DNA of 64,000 nucleotides from Candidatus Aalborgicola danicus (GTDB lineage Bacteria > Pseudomonadota > Gammaproteobacteria > Burkholderiales > Burkholderiaceae_C), in the NCBI GenBank assembly GCA_016703945.1, contig JADJBC010000001.1, positions 62,001 to 126,000 of the forward strand, read 5' to 3'. The notes below the pieces were generated by a model. The model did no database searches. It saw only the letters and a list, made by a program, of their open reading frames with translations, and was not told where the DNA came from. Below are positions 1 through 7,708 of the stretch, in pieces. How positions within the stretch are numbered: position 1 is the first letter of the stretch; every line of letters begins with the position of its first letter. The translations under genes were made by a program, and so were the position numbers.

Positions 1-2
1 GC

Positions 3-134
3 GGTATGCTGACGCTGAAACGCCTTCGCTCCAACGGCCAGCAGCAGATCCGAATCGAACACATCGACGCCCGAGGCGGGGGCATGGTGGCTGTGTCCGG
101 TGGACAACCCAAGGGCTCCGGGGGTGAATTGTGA
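3..134 (+). CDS. 3' end of a phage/island hypothetical protein (5' truncated by window edge)
   Basis: An open frame enters from the left edge and ends in TGA at 132-134; 43 residues are visible. The tail reads QQQIRIEHIDARGGGMVAV, followed by a Gly-rich end. In many proteobacterial prophages and islands a protein with a QQTVxVxHVxVxxGGQAVV-like tail sits directly upstream of an HGGxSTG gene, and the same arrangement is seen here. The stop overlaps the GTG start of the next gene by four bases (GTGA), which implies translational coupling. The function of the family is unknown. Confidence 0.5.
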   Translation, partial: GMLTLKRLRSNGQQQIRIEHIDARGGGMVAVSGGQPKGSGGEL

Positions 135-349
135 CTAACCCCATGCGCAAGCTTTGCGGAGCGCATTCCCGTCGCACTGGCGAGCCCTGCAAAGGTCTGG
201 CGATGGCCAACGGACGCTGCAAAATGCATGGCGGCCTGAGTACCGGTCGCCCCATCGTCAGCGGCATGTACACCAAAAAGGCCAAGGCGGATCGTGCCAA
301 GTTGCGTGAACTGATCCGAGCAGTTAAGACGCTCCTTTCAAAAAACTGA
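131..349 (+). CDS. HGGxSTG domain-containing small phage/island protein
   Basis: This 72-residue protein carries the signature CGAHSRRTGEPCKGLAM, then GRCKMHGGLSTG. The spaced Cys/His residues (CGAH, PCK, RCKMHGG) suggest a small metal-binding fold. Such proteins are common in prophages and integrative elements of Proteobacteria and their role is not known. The start is a GTG overlapping the stop of the preceding frame by four bases, and no better ATG is available upstream. The C-terminus is shorter than in many relatives, which continue after RELIRAVK, so the 3' end may be shortened by the decay seen immediately downstream. Confidence 0.7.
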   Translation: MTNPMRKLCGAHSRRTGEPCKGLAMANGRCKMHGGLSTGRPIVSGMYTKKAKADRAKLRELIRAVKTLLSKN

Positions 350-375
350 CCGCTGCCCTTCAACAAAACTCTTGA

Positions 376-1200
376 ATGCCATCATTTTTCGAGCTCTACG
401 ATCTGGTTGATCCTGTCGATGGGTATCCAAAAGGAACCAAGCCAGAAGACATGGGTCTGGGCTCCGATTTAAACTTTTTAGCAAGAAGTTGCGTGGCGCC
501 TGCGCTGCCAGACCGAAATCCCGAGTCGATGACCGACCGGGCAATGTCCAGCCTGGAGTCAACCAAGCGCAGCGCCGAATTGGCTGATATGGCCTGACGC
601 CATACGACAGCGTCGACAAGTCGCTGGAAGCTGTCAAGGCCTTGGCCGCCAACGCGCCAGATGCCATCGCCGAGCAACTCCAAACCAGGTCGACCAAGGC
701 AACAGCCCGCTGTCCCGCGCAGCCCAGGCCGCCAACCCGGCATTGGCACCCGACGATATCAGCCTGCGCGCCAAGGAGGTGGAGGGTGCCTTCCGCGCCA
801 ACAACCTGCTGCAGAAACTGGGTGACATGGGCCAGGGCGCCCTGACGCGCCAGGAGTTCCTGGAAGCCTTGGCCATTGCCAAGAACAAGAACATGCCGCC
901 CGAGCACCACAAGATGGCACTGGACTCGCTGAACCAGGCCATTCAGTGGATCGCCGAGGGCAAGATGCCGAACGAGCCAGGCACAAGTTCTCCGTTCAGC
1001 ACCGCTCTGACCACCCAAGCACCGCCTGTCGTGCCCGGCACCGGCCTGGCTGCGACCACTGGCGCAGAGCTGACCAGCCCCGGCATGCCCCAGGCATTCG
1101 ATCCCAATGTGGTGGGTGTGGATGCCACCCGCGTGGACAACATGGTTGGCGGCCCACGCGCACTGCCCGCTCCCACACCACAAATTTCCAACCAATCCGA
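376..1200 (+). pseudogene. frameshifted phage-type gene remnant
   Basis: No single frame spans this stretch, but coding-like sequence moves from one frame to the next. Frame one (from ATG 376) ends at the TGA near 597. A second frame carries VDKSLEAVKALAANAPDAIA from about 612. A third continues with NQVDQGNSPLSRAAQAANPA from about 683 and runs past 1000. The pieces join into one plausible long protein rich in Ala, Gln and Asn, as in phage internal or structural proteins. At least two frameshifts are therefore needed, and I call it a pseudogene. I do not recognise the family. The frame ends near a strong terminator hairpin at 1201. Confidence 0.4.
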
Positions 1201-1227
1201 AAAGGGTGCAGGCCCTGCACCCTTTTT
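1201..1227 (+). terminator. Rho-independent terminator hairpin
   Basis: An 11-bp perfect stem (AAAGGGTGCAG / CTGCACCCTTT) with a 3-base loop is followed by a T run. It marks the 3' end of the decayed gene to its left. Its centre (GCAGGCCCTGC) is identical to that of the hairpin at 5692, so both may come from the same element. Confidence 0.7.
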
Positions 1228-1247
1228 AGAAACCCCAGGAGAAACCA

Positions 1248-1325
1248 ATGGAGCCACAGACCGTGTTCATCCAGCCGATACCGAAGGCGTACCGCAAGGG
1301 TGGGATAACGCTGAAGCCGGCGTGA
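1248..1325 (+). CDS. possible 25-residue ORF or 5' end of a broken gene
   Basis: ATG at 1248 follows a good ribosome-binding site (CAGGAG at 1236-1241, six bases before the start) and lies directly after a terminator, which is the layout of a new transcription unit. The frame MEPQTVFIQPIPKAYRKGGI closes at TGA 1323-1325 after 25 codons. It could be a genuine micro-protein, but a truncated gene start is more likely because the surrounding phage genes are all broken. I cannot assign a function. Confidence 0.2.
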   Translation: MEPQTVFIQPIPKAYRKGGITLKPA

Positions 1326-1488
1326 TATCTGCAGCCGGCGGAGGACACGGACGCAACGCTGAACCGGGAGGTACACCTGTTGGTGATTTGGCTCAACTTG
1401 GTCATCGCACCGGTCAAGTACCGGCGGGAACAAGCACGTCTCTGACGCAACCAGAAACCCCTTCGAACATGGCCTGGCCATCCGTGGC

Positions 1489-2101
1489 ATGGTGAAAGCG
1501 CAAAAGGGAATGGCTGGTCACTTCCCTCTGTACAGAGGCGCCGCGTACGGCCAAAACGGCATGGAGTATTCTCTTGATCGCTCACTCAAACATGCCGAAA
1601 CGGCGTCGCTGTACAACGACAACAGCAAGGAATTGGGCCAAACGTTTGCTCCCCCCGATTCCTACACAACAAGGTTTCCGGACGCTAAACTTTCCGAATT
1701 CGAAGTTCGACCTCATGAAGGCGGACATCAGCAAGGAAAAGAAGGCCGAACTGCAGAAGGAGTCCAGGAAAAGCAATACGGCTTTCCATGCGGCGGTAAA
1801 GAAAGCTGTTCTGGTGCAGGACTGGAGCGAAGGCGTTTCGGACGTATCGCTGTTTGAAACCGATCGCGACCTCATTGAAAACGATTGGAGTAAAGGCGAT
1901 GCCGATTACAGACGAAGAATTACAGAGGCGACTCAAGCGCTTGGACGGGGTGACGAGAGTGGCGGGACCAAACGATCCGATATATTCCAGTGGATTGCAA
2001 AGGAGCTCAGTCCCCGGGTTACCAAGGTCAACGAGCACTTCGCCGAAAAATACGGATGGGGCCTCCCAGAAGGCCGACAGTCCGTCCAACTCAGTGGCTA
2101 G
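1489..2101 (+). pseudogene. frameshifted phage-type gene remnant
   Basis: The frame from 1489 encodes a plausible protein (LKHAETASLYNDNSKELGQT) until about 1705. There the coding signal passes to a second frame (KADISKEKKAELQKESRKSN onward, ending QSVQLSG at the TAG near 2101). The combined product would be about 200 residues and contains a charged helical segment. The shift occurs near the residues FPDAKLSEFE. This is consistent with decay of a phage or island gene. I do not recognise the product, and an overlapping third frame (MPITDEELQRRLKRLDG from 1896) makes the exact 3' end uncertain. Confidence 0.35.
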
Positions 2102-2206
2102 GACGAAGGATATCGCGGACGGGATGGATCGTCAGATCAACGAGAGGTTCGGCCCGCCACTGACGCCGGAGCAAGAGGCGCAGGAGGAAGAGCAAAATCG
2201 GCTGCG

Positions 2207-2644
2207 TTGGACAGTCGGCCGCAACCAGGCACTCGCGGCACAACTCTCCAAGGACTCCCAGACGAAGTAGCCGTCAATGGCCAGTTGATCCGCTTCGGCG
2301 GGTTCAAACCGGGACAGGTTGCAGCCCAGGCCTGCGCCCGCAAGGCCGGCATCAGGTACGAACCGCCAACCCAGTACGCCAAGGTCGACCCAGCTCGCGC
2401 CACGCGCATCGCAGATGCCTTTGAGGTCATGAAGCATGAACCAGGAAATTCGGAAGTGATTGCGGCCTACACGGCAATGGCCAATGAGGTCGAGGCGCAA
2501 TACGAGGCCATGCTGGCCAGCGAAATAGAAGTTGATTTCATCGACTTCGCCAAGACCGGTGACCCGTATGGCAACCTGCGCAACCCCAACCTGGACGTCA
2601 CGCGCAACAACCACCTGTGGACTTTCCCAACGTCCGTGGGCTAA
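2207..2644 (+). pseudogene. fragment of a phage large polyvalent-type protein
   Basis: The frame carries RFGGFKPGQVAAQACARKAG, then YAKVDPARATRIADAFEVM, DFIDFAKTGDPYGN and VTRNNHLWTFPT. This series (a Yx-KVDxxRAxRIAxAFExM block, an aromatic-rich DPY segment, and an RNNHLWxFPT segment) is a recognisable piece of the very large polyvalent proteins of some phages and islands. In intact relatives it is followed by a long segment with a conserved HDYFGH block. Here the frame stops 145 codons in and nothing recognisable follows. It is also preceded by an out-of-frame piece (LTPEQEAQEEEQNRLRW, about 2160-2215). The gene is therefore a relic with both ends lost. Confidence 0.5.
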
Positions 2645-3147
2645 CCGGGGTGCACAAGACAATGGGGTGCCGGGTGCCCAAGACCGTAGCGCCGTGGGCT
2701 ATGGAGACAGCGTTCAAATCCAAAAGCTATTGGATCATTGTGATGATCCTGAATGCATGGTCGTTGGGGCGATTGTTTGTCCAGATGAAGAACCTCTGCA
2801 CTTTTCTTCACCTTGGCTGCCCTTCTTGCGCACAAGACGACGAACAAAAGCTTGCGCTAGATGCTGCTAAGACCAGTGCTAAAGCTATGTCAAAGAAGTT
2901 GATAGACCTGCCCTGATTCAAGCTGTGGGCTATGACCCGCGAATCATTACCCGGTAACTGCTTATGACACTGGAAAAGGGGATTAGGTGAGTTGGTTGCC
3001 ATTGGCACCGCCCTCCCTACGACGTCATGTGTTCCTTGTAAACCTGAATTTTGAATGTCACCCACCACGAGTGCTCACGAGGCTCAATCGATTGCCAGCA
3101 GGACCCCAACCATGTTCCGGCTCCTAAGTGTTGCGCTAACAAAGTGA
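2645..3147. other. non-coding, decayed stretch
   Basis: I see no credible gene, RNA or repeat here. Short open frames exist on both strands but show no codon bias, no ribosome-binding site and no recognisable motif. The stretch separates the phage relic from the 3' end of the RCC1-repeat gene and most likely holds further eroded mobile-element sequence. Confidence 0.4.
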
Positions 3148-5382
3148 TCATTTAGGTCTGCATGAACCACCAGTAATTGGGCTCCAGGCCCCACCTGTTG
3201 CTGAGGTAGTGCTTATCATGCAATTTGCAGTTGCCCTACCATCGTACGACCGTGCTGTGCTCGTAAGGGGAATGGCAAGCATTACGGCTGTGGCTGGAGC
3301 ATATGCGCTACATGCACCAATACTGGTTGACCAGTACAACGTGGCACCAGCGCAATACTTTGCGCTGCACGATGCCGAACTGGGCTGGCCCCATTTGCCG
3401 TTAATGCAAACAAAGGTTGCTTTTCCCGAGGTCGGGACTGCAGTATCAGTGATCACAACAGATTGACCCGACGTCGCTGTCCCGGATGTCGCACTACATA
3501 CTGCGCCGTTTTGACTCCAATTCAAAGTTTCATTGGAGCAGTTCAATGTTGCCGCAGCGTTGCAGGTTGCAAGGGATGCAGCGCCCCATGTCCCATTGGT
3601 GCACGTAAAGGTCGCCGCGCCAGTAGTTCCAGTTGCATCAGTCAAGTTCAAAGACTGACCTGACGAACTGGCAGAGGCATCGGCATTGCACGATTGCCCT
3701 GCGACAGCCCACTGCAGAGATTGGGCACCACATCCTGCTGGCGCCGCAGCCTTGCAGATAGCGGCAGTCGGATTTCCCCAGACTCCATTTGTGCAAAGAA
3801 AGTTCGCTGATCCCGTGGTTCCATCAATATCATTTAGGTTGACGGTCGTGCCGGACGCCGTGACACCACCTACAGCATTGCAGACTTCACCTCCCACCGT
3901 CCAACTCACTGCTTTTTGGCTACAAGACTGAGGTTTTGGATCGACGCAAACATTGTCCTGCAAGACTTGTGGTGAGACACAGACCTTTACTGTGCGCGCG
4001 GTCCATTCGGACAACATGCCAAGGTCCAGTATTCGCCCCCCAGTCAATGGCCCAAGGGCCAGGAGCTTTGACGGTTGAGTGTCGTTTGCCGCCAAATACG
4101 TGCCTGTACCGGAGTAAAAGCGGAGTCGATACCCAGCAATCGCCTCTGTGGCCACTGCACTGGGAAAGAAGATAGCTGGATACGTGCTCTCAGCCCAAGT
4201 GAAAACAGCGTCAATATCTTCGTTCAGAGTACTGGTGTTGCGAAGCGCAGAGAGGACTTTCACGGGAACTACACTTTCAGCTAGAGTTCCATTTCCCAAC
4301 TCCCCCGACGCGTTGACACCCCAGCACATAAATTCGTCTGAAGCTGTGCTCGAAGCAACGCAAGTGTGACTGTCACCAACTGACACTTCAGAAGCACCGG
4401 CAAATCCTTCAATCAACTTGGGGACAAGGACATAGCTGTTCCCCGATGACGAGGTAACAACACGGCTTGTGCCCCAAAGGTAATTGCCCCAACAGGAAAC
4501 CGTTGATGTCTTCGATAGCATGCAGCTTTGGTATCCATGCGCCGAAAGCGCCACCGCACCGTCTGTCGTACTAACAGGCACCGGCACATTGCTTGCCACC
4601 CTGGTATTGTTCCCAAGTTGACCCTCAGAATTTCTACCCCAGCAAGATACATTGCCGCTCGTGGTCAAAATGCATGTATGCGCCGTGCCGCTGGAAATTG
4701 TCACCGCGTCGCCTATGCCACTGACCGAACCTGGGGTGCTGCTTGCTATCGTTGTGCCATTCCCAAGTTGCCCCAAGGCGTTGTCGCCCCAGCATGTTGC
4801 GGATCCAGTCGCAAGCACTGCACACGTGTGGTACCGACCACTCGATAGGGCCAAGGCATTAGAAACCCCCGTAACCGTCACTGGGGTTCTGCTGCCTATC
4901 GTAGTGCCATTCCCAAGCTGTCCGTAGGCGTTGTCACCCCAGCATTGAATGGTGCCGCTGGCCAATAGAGCGCAGGTGTGCCGGGTTCCGGACGAAAGGT
5001 GAACGGATTTGCCGAGTCCGTTTACCAACGTTGGCAGTAATGCGTTGGCGGTTGTCCCATTCCCAAGCTGCCCATATGTATTGTCACCCCAGCATTGAAT
5101 CTCGCCAGTATTGAGCAAAGCACATGAACTACCGGACCCGGCTGATATTTGAGCAACTCCGCTGATCGCGGGGACAATTGCCGGTGTGCTGCTTGAAACC
5201 TTCGTTCCGTTTCCCAGCTGCCCAAAGTCGTTGCGCCCCCAACATTGGGCCCCCCCAGTCTGCAACTTAGAACAGCTATGGCCATCACCAGCCGATATCA
5301 GTAAGCCAGCTGACACGTTAGGACTCGCGACCATCACGAGCCAGACAGACAGTACGACAAGACTTCGAAGAAATGATTTCAT
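3148..5382 (-). CDS. secreted RCC1-repeat protein with C-terminal Cys/Trp repeats
   Basis: The 744-residue protein begins with a signal peptide (charged MKSFLR, hydrophobic VVLSVWLVMVASP, likely cleavage near NVSAG). Residues about 27-390 contain seven RCC1-type repeats of roughly 48 residues, each with H(S/T)C..., CWGxN, and GQLGNGT. This predicts a beta-propeller stabilised by disulfides. After a linker come about four repeats of 60-65 residues with paired Cys, a central Trp and C(T)NGxWG. Such proteins are exported and probably bind other surface molecules, but no enzymatic role is known. The start is supported by AGGGGGG six bases before the ATG. It lies alone on the minus strand among phage relics, which suggests acquisition with the island. 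Confidence 0.85.
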   Translation of the reverse strand: MKSFLRSLVVLSVWLVMVASPNVSAGLLISAGDGHSCSKLQTGGAQCWGRNDFGQLGNGTKVSSSTPAIVPAISGVAQISAGSGSSCALLNTGEIQCWGDNTYGQLGNGTTANALLPTLVNGLGKSVHLSSGTRHTCALLASGTIQCWGDNAYGQLGNGTTIGSRTPVTVTGVSNALALSSGRYHTCAVLATGSATCWGDNALGQLGNGTTIASSTPGSVSGIGDAVTISSGTAHTCILTTSGNVSCWGRNSEGQLGNNTRVASNVPVPVSTTDGAVALSAHGYQSCMLSKTSTVSCWGNYLWGTSRVVTSSSGNSYVLVPKLIEGFAGASEVSVGDSHTCVASSTASDEFMCWGVNASGELGNGTLAESVVPVKVLSALRNTSTLNEDIDAVFTWAESTYPAIFFPSAVATEAIAGYRLRFYSGTGTYLAANDTQPSKLLALGPLTGGRILDLGMLSEWTARTVKVCVSPQVLQDNVCVDPKPQSCSQKAVSWTVGGEVCNAVGGVTASGTTVNLNDIDGTTGSANFLCTNGVWGNPTAAICKAAAPAGCGAQSLQWAVAGQSCNADASASSSGQSLNLTDATGTTGAATFTCTNGTWGAASLATCNAAATLNCSNETLNWSQNGAVCSATSGTATSGQSVVITDTAVPTSGKATFVCINGKWGQPSSASCSAKYCAGATLYWSTSIGACSAYAPATAVMLAIPLTSTARSYDGRATANCMISTTSATGGAWSPITGGSCRPK

Positions 5383-5691
5383 TTTGCCCCCCTTTTGACC
5401 GACCCTACCTTATTTATGTACGGATAGCAGGTATCGAAACTGCAGTACCAGACTTGCACGACATTCAAAAAACAAAGTTGGTGCGAGCGCAATGCATTGC
5501 TCACTTTTATCCGCTTGTCCAGCATAGCTTACCCTTCTCACAGGCGCAATCCACCTTTGTCAAGCTGCGAACATTTGATCGTGCGTTCTAGAACTTCTAC
5601 GATTAGACGGCCTAAAAGCTACCAGCATGTAACAATTTTAAAAATCGACCCACGAAAGTGGAGCTATAAGCTGGCGCGACGAGGGTCCATG

Positions 5692-5717
5692 AAACCCGGC
5701 AGGCCCTGCCGGGTTTT
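5692..5717 (+). terminator. Rho-independent terminator hairpin
   Basis: AAACCCGGCAGG and CCTGCCGGGTTTT form a 12-bp near-perfect stem with a minimal loop and a T tail. Its sense depends on what was once transcribed here: the T run on the plus strand suits plus-strand transcription, but the stem is nearly symmetric. It shares the GCAGGCCCTGC centre with the hairpin at 1201. Confidence 0.6.
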
Positions 5718-5740
5718 CAGAGTCCAAGAGCAACCAGCAA

Positions 5741-5928
5741 ATGGCCGACAAGGCACATGTCAGTGAACGCACCACGCGCCAGGCCAAAGAGGTGCAGGCT
5801 TAAAGGTCTTAGAAGCTGCCAAGAAGGGCTCTATCGGCCTGCCAAAGGCAAGCGCCATAGTCGGGCGCCCAAAGGACCGGCGGGATGCAGCCATTGCCCA
5901 ACCTGTACCAGTAGGGTTTACCAATGGA
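5741..5928 (+). pseudogene. ParB-like fragment, frameshifted
   Basis: ATG 5741 opens MADKAHVSERTTRQAKEVQA and then hits TAA. In the next frame the sequence continues sensibly as LKVLEAAKKGSIGLPKASAI, then VGRPKDRRDAAIAQP. Joined, this resembles the helix-turn-helix part of phage/island ParB-like or adenine-methylase-linked proteins (VSERTxRxAKxV..., then a KxGxIxLxKAxxIA helix, then a Gln/Ala-rich DAAIA segment). One frameshift near 5800 and missing flanks make it a relic. The identification rests on pattern only. Confidence 0.4.
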
Positions 5929-5997
5929 GCCCGTTTGGATCGAACCAGCACAAAAGAGGGTCCGCACTCAGTGCGGAGACTCCGACGATATTCAAAT

Positions 5998-6021
5998 AAG
6001 GCGGAACCCGGTTCCGCCTTT
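5998..6021 (+). terminator. Rho-independent terminator hairpin
   Basis: AAGGCGGAAC and GGTTCCGCCTT form a 10-bp stem with a two- to three-base loop, followed by TTC. It separates the ParB-like relic from the gene at 6256. It also argues against any start codon for that gene upstream of about 6020, although the frame is open back to 5935. Confidence 0.6.
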
Positions 6022-6255
6022 TCAAAAACGAAGGAAGTGGCCACGTCACTTGGAATTGCCGATAGGACTCCGACACCCAGTGCGCAGTTGCTCCAAATAC
6101 TGACGGGTGCTACACTGAAGCCGCTGGCACTCAGATGTCAGCCGCCCGATTTATGGATATTGCAGGGGCGTAAAAGACTGCTAAAACGCCGAGCAGATCC
6201 CACCCCCGTGCTGCACAGACGTTTTACTCAAATGTCTACGGGGCTGGAGAAATCA

Positions 6256-7203
6256 ATGAAAACCGTTGTCCACAAGTCGGGTGACTTCACCTACACGGCC
6301 AAGCTGTTTCCGGTCGATGCGCTACCCGGCCGCTATCACCTGTCAATGCAGTCCACCTTCGGTGGCGCCAAAGACGCCGAGGCTTCGCGCGTACTGTTGC
6401 AGCTAACCACCGATGCTGCGGGGCTGGTGACACTGCGTGACCTGATTGATGGGCAATTGCCGCAGTCGAGCCGCGTAACCAAGTTCACGGCTAAATCGTC
6501 GGCCAGACCTTTCCCGCACCTGGCAGGCGTTTCATTCCAACTGCGGGAATTGGAGTACGTCATGCGCGCAACCACGAAACGACACACACAAGGCATAGGA
6601 CTGAAGTATCGCCCTACGTCCTACTTCTGGGCAGCCGACCACCATATCGCTCTGGTCTCGGACATCAAGGGCGCAGAGCGCCGCAGGCTCTACGAGCAGG
6701 CGCTTGAACAGGGACAGGCCAATACCGATCCCGACCTCCGGCAGCACGCCTTGCGAAACGAACAGCGTCAGGCTCTGGGTGCGATTCACCCAGACTTCAT
6801 GGGCGGGGAGTATTTGCCCAACGCCCGTCACCGTGAGGTGGAGATTGCCCGTATCACCATTGCATCGACCACGCGGGATGTCACCTCTGTGTACGCGCGC
6901 CAAGTTGGCCAGCGAATCAGCTACCGGGTGGTCGACGAATACAACGGGGAGACCTTAGATGGGAAGGGGACGCGCACCAGCATTCGACCGCTGACGCTCG
7001 AACAGTTGACTGACTTCTTTCTCAGCTCTTGGAACCTGATTAACTGCCTAGACTGCAACTTCTGTGATGACGGTTATCCGCGAGAAAGTATTCATGATTT
7101 CGTTGTGGACGCGTCCAGCAGCTTTTATGCTGGTTTTGGTCACCTAGTCCAGGCCCGCATCAATGAATGGCTGGACACGATTGGTCAGGAACAAACAACA
7201 TGA
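6256..7203 (+). CDS. conserved hypothetical island protein
   Basis: The 315-residue product is intact and has no signal peptide or membrane segment. I do not recognise a characterised family. Features: an N-terminal beta-rich part (about 1-75), a mid region rich in Arg/Glu/Gln (about 130-180), a conserved-looking block EVEIARITIASTTRDVTSVY, then YRVVDEYNGETL, and a Cys cluster NCLDCNFCDDG near residue 275. The frame is open upstream to 5935, but ATG 6256 has GGAGA five bases before it and lies after the 5998 terminator, so I chose it. The next gene begins 16 bases after its stop, which suggests a two-gene unit. Being intact among pseudogenes, it may be under selection. Confidence 0.7.
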   Translation: MKTVVHKSGDFTYTAKLFPVDALPGRYHLSMQSTFGGAKDAEASRVLLQLTTDAAGLVTLRDLIDGQLPQSSRVTKFTAKSSARPFPHLAGVSFQLRELEYVMRATTKRHTQGIGLKYRPTSYFWAADHHIALVSDIKGAERRRLYEQALEQGQANTDPDLRQHALRNEQRQALGAIHPDFMGGEYLPNARHREVEIARITIASTTRDVTSVYARQVGQRISYRVVDEYNGETLDGKGTRTSIRPLTLEQLTDFFLSSWNLINCLDCNFCDDGYPRESIHDFVVDASSSFYAGFGHLVQARINEWLDTIGQEQTT

Positions 7204-7219
7204 TTGCCGGGGTAACGCC

Positions 7220-7504
7220 ATGACAAACGACCGCCGCTCAGACGATTTTGATGACTTCACGGACAGCCATGAGGCCCGCGCCCTGCGCAAGGCCGCCGTC
7301 GAGGAGCGCCGGCGCATGGCCATCGCTAACCTGGGACGCGACACCCCCATCCGGGAAGACTTCCACACCTACCTAATGACCATGGGCTACCACCCCCGGG
7401 TTAAGGCCTCACCCGAACCGGGGCGCTCCTACCCGAGCTACCACATCGAACAACTGTGGCGCTGCTACTTGCACGCAACGTTGACGGAGCGCGCGAGGCG
7501 CTAA
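7220..7504 (+). CDS. small hypothetical protein paired with the preceding gene
   Basis: This soluble product of 94 residues starts MTNDRRSDDFDDFTDSHEA and is strongly charged in its first half. The second half has a compact aromatic segment (YLMTMGYHPR, YPSYHIEQLWRCYLHATL). GGGG lies about six bases before ATG 7220. It lies 16 bases after the 6256-7203 gene and ends about 200 bases before the oldest CRISPR repeat. I do not recognise the family; the tail looks like a small helical domain. The 204 bases between its stop and the array hold no gene I can support. Confidence 0.6.
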   Translation: MTNDRRSDDFDDFTDSHEARALRKAAVEERRRMAIANLGRDTPIREDFHTYLMTMGYHPRVKASPEPGRSYPSYHIEQLWRCYLHATLTERARR

Positions 7505-7708
7505 CGGTCAGTTTGCATCAGGCACGGAGTGAAGGGGAAATGCCCTTATGTGCCTCTCGTGGAGGCGGCATCAGGAGCTCACTTGACAAAGCTAATCAAG
7601 CAATGCGTGCGCGGCGCTAGAGCTCTCCTTGTTTCTCCCAAACTTTGTGGATCGCCCACCGTTGGTTAGGGCCAACCATATATGTTGACCCACCATACAT
7701 GCCACACT

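Noticed and set aside
338..1195. A 285-codon open frame on the minus strand
   Set aside because: It lies opposite the frameshifted phage relic, with composition expected of an antisense shadow of GC-rich coding DNA and no motif or ribosome-binding site.
5935..6255. N-terminal extension of the 6256 gene back to 5935
   Set aside because: It would cross a strong terminator hairpin at 5998 and lacks codon bias; ATG 6256 has a good ribosome-binding site.
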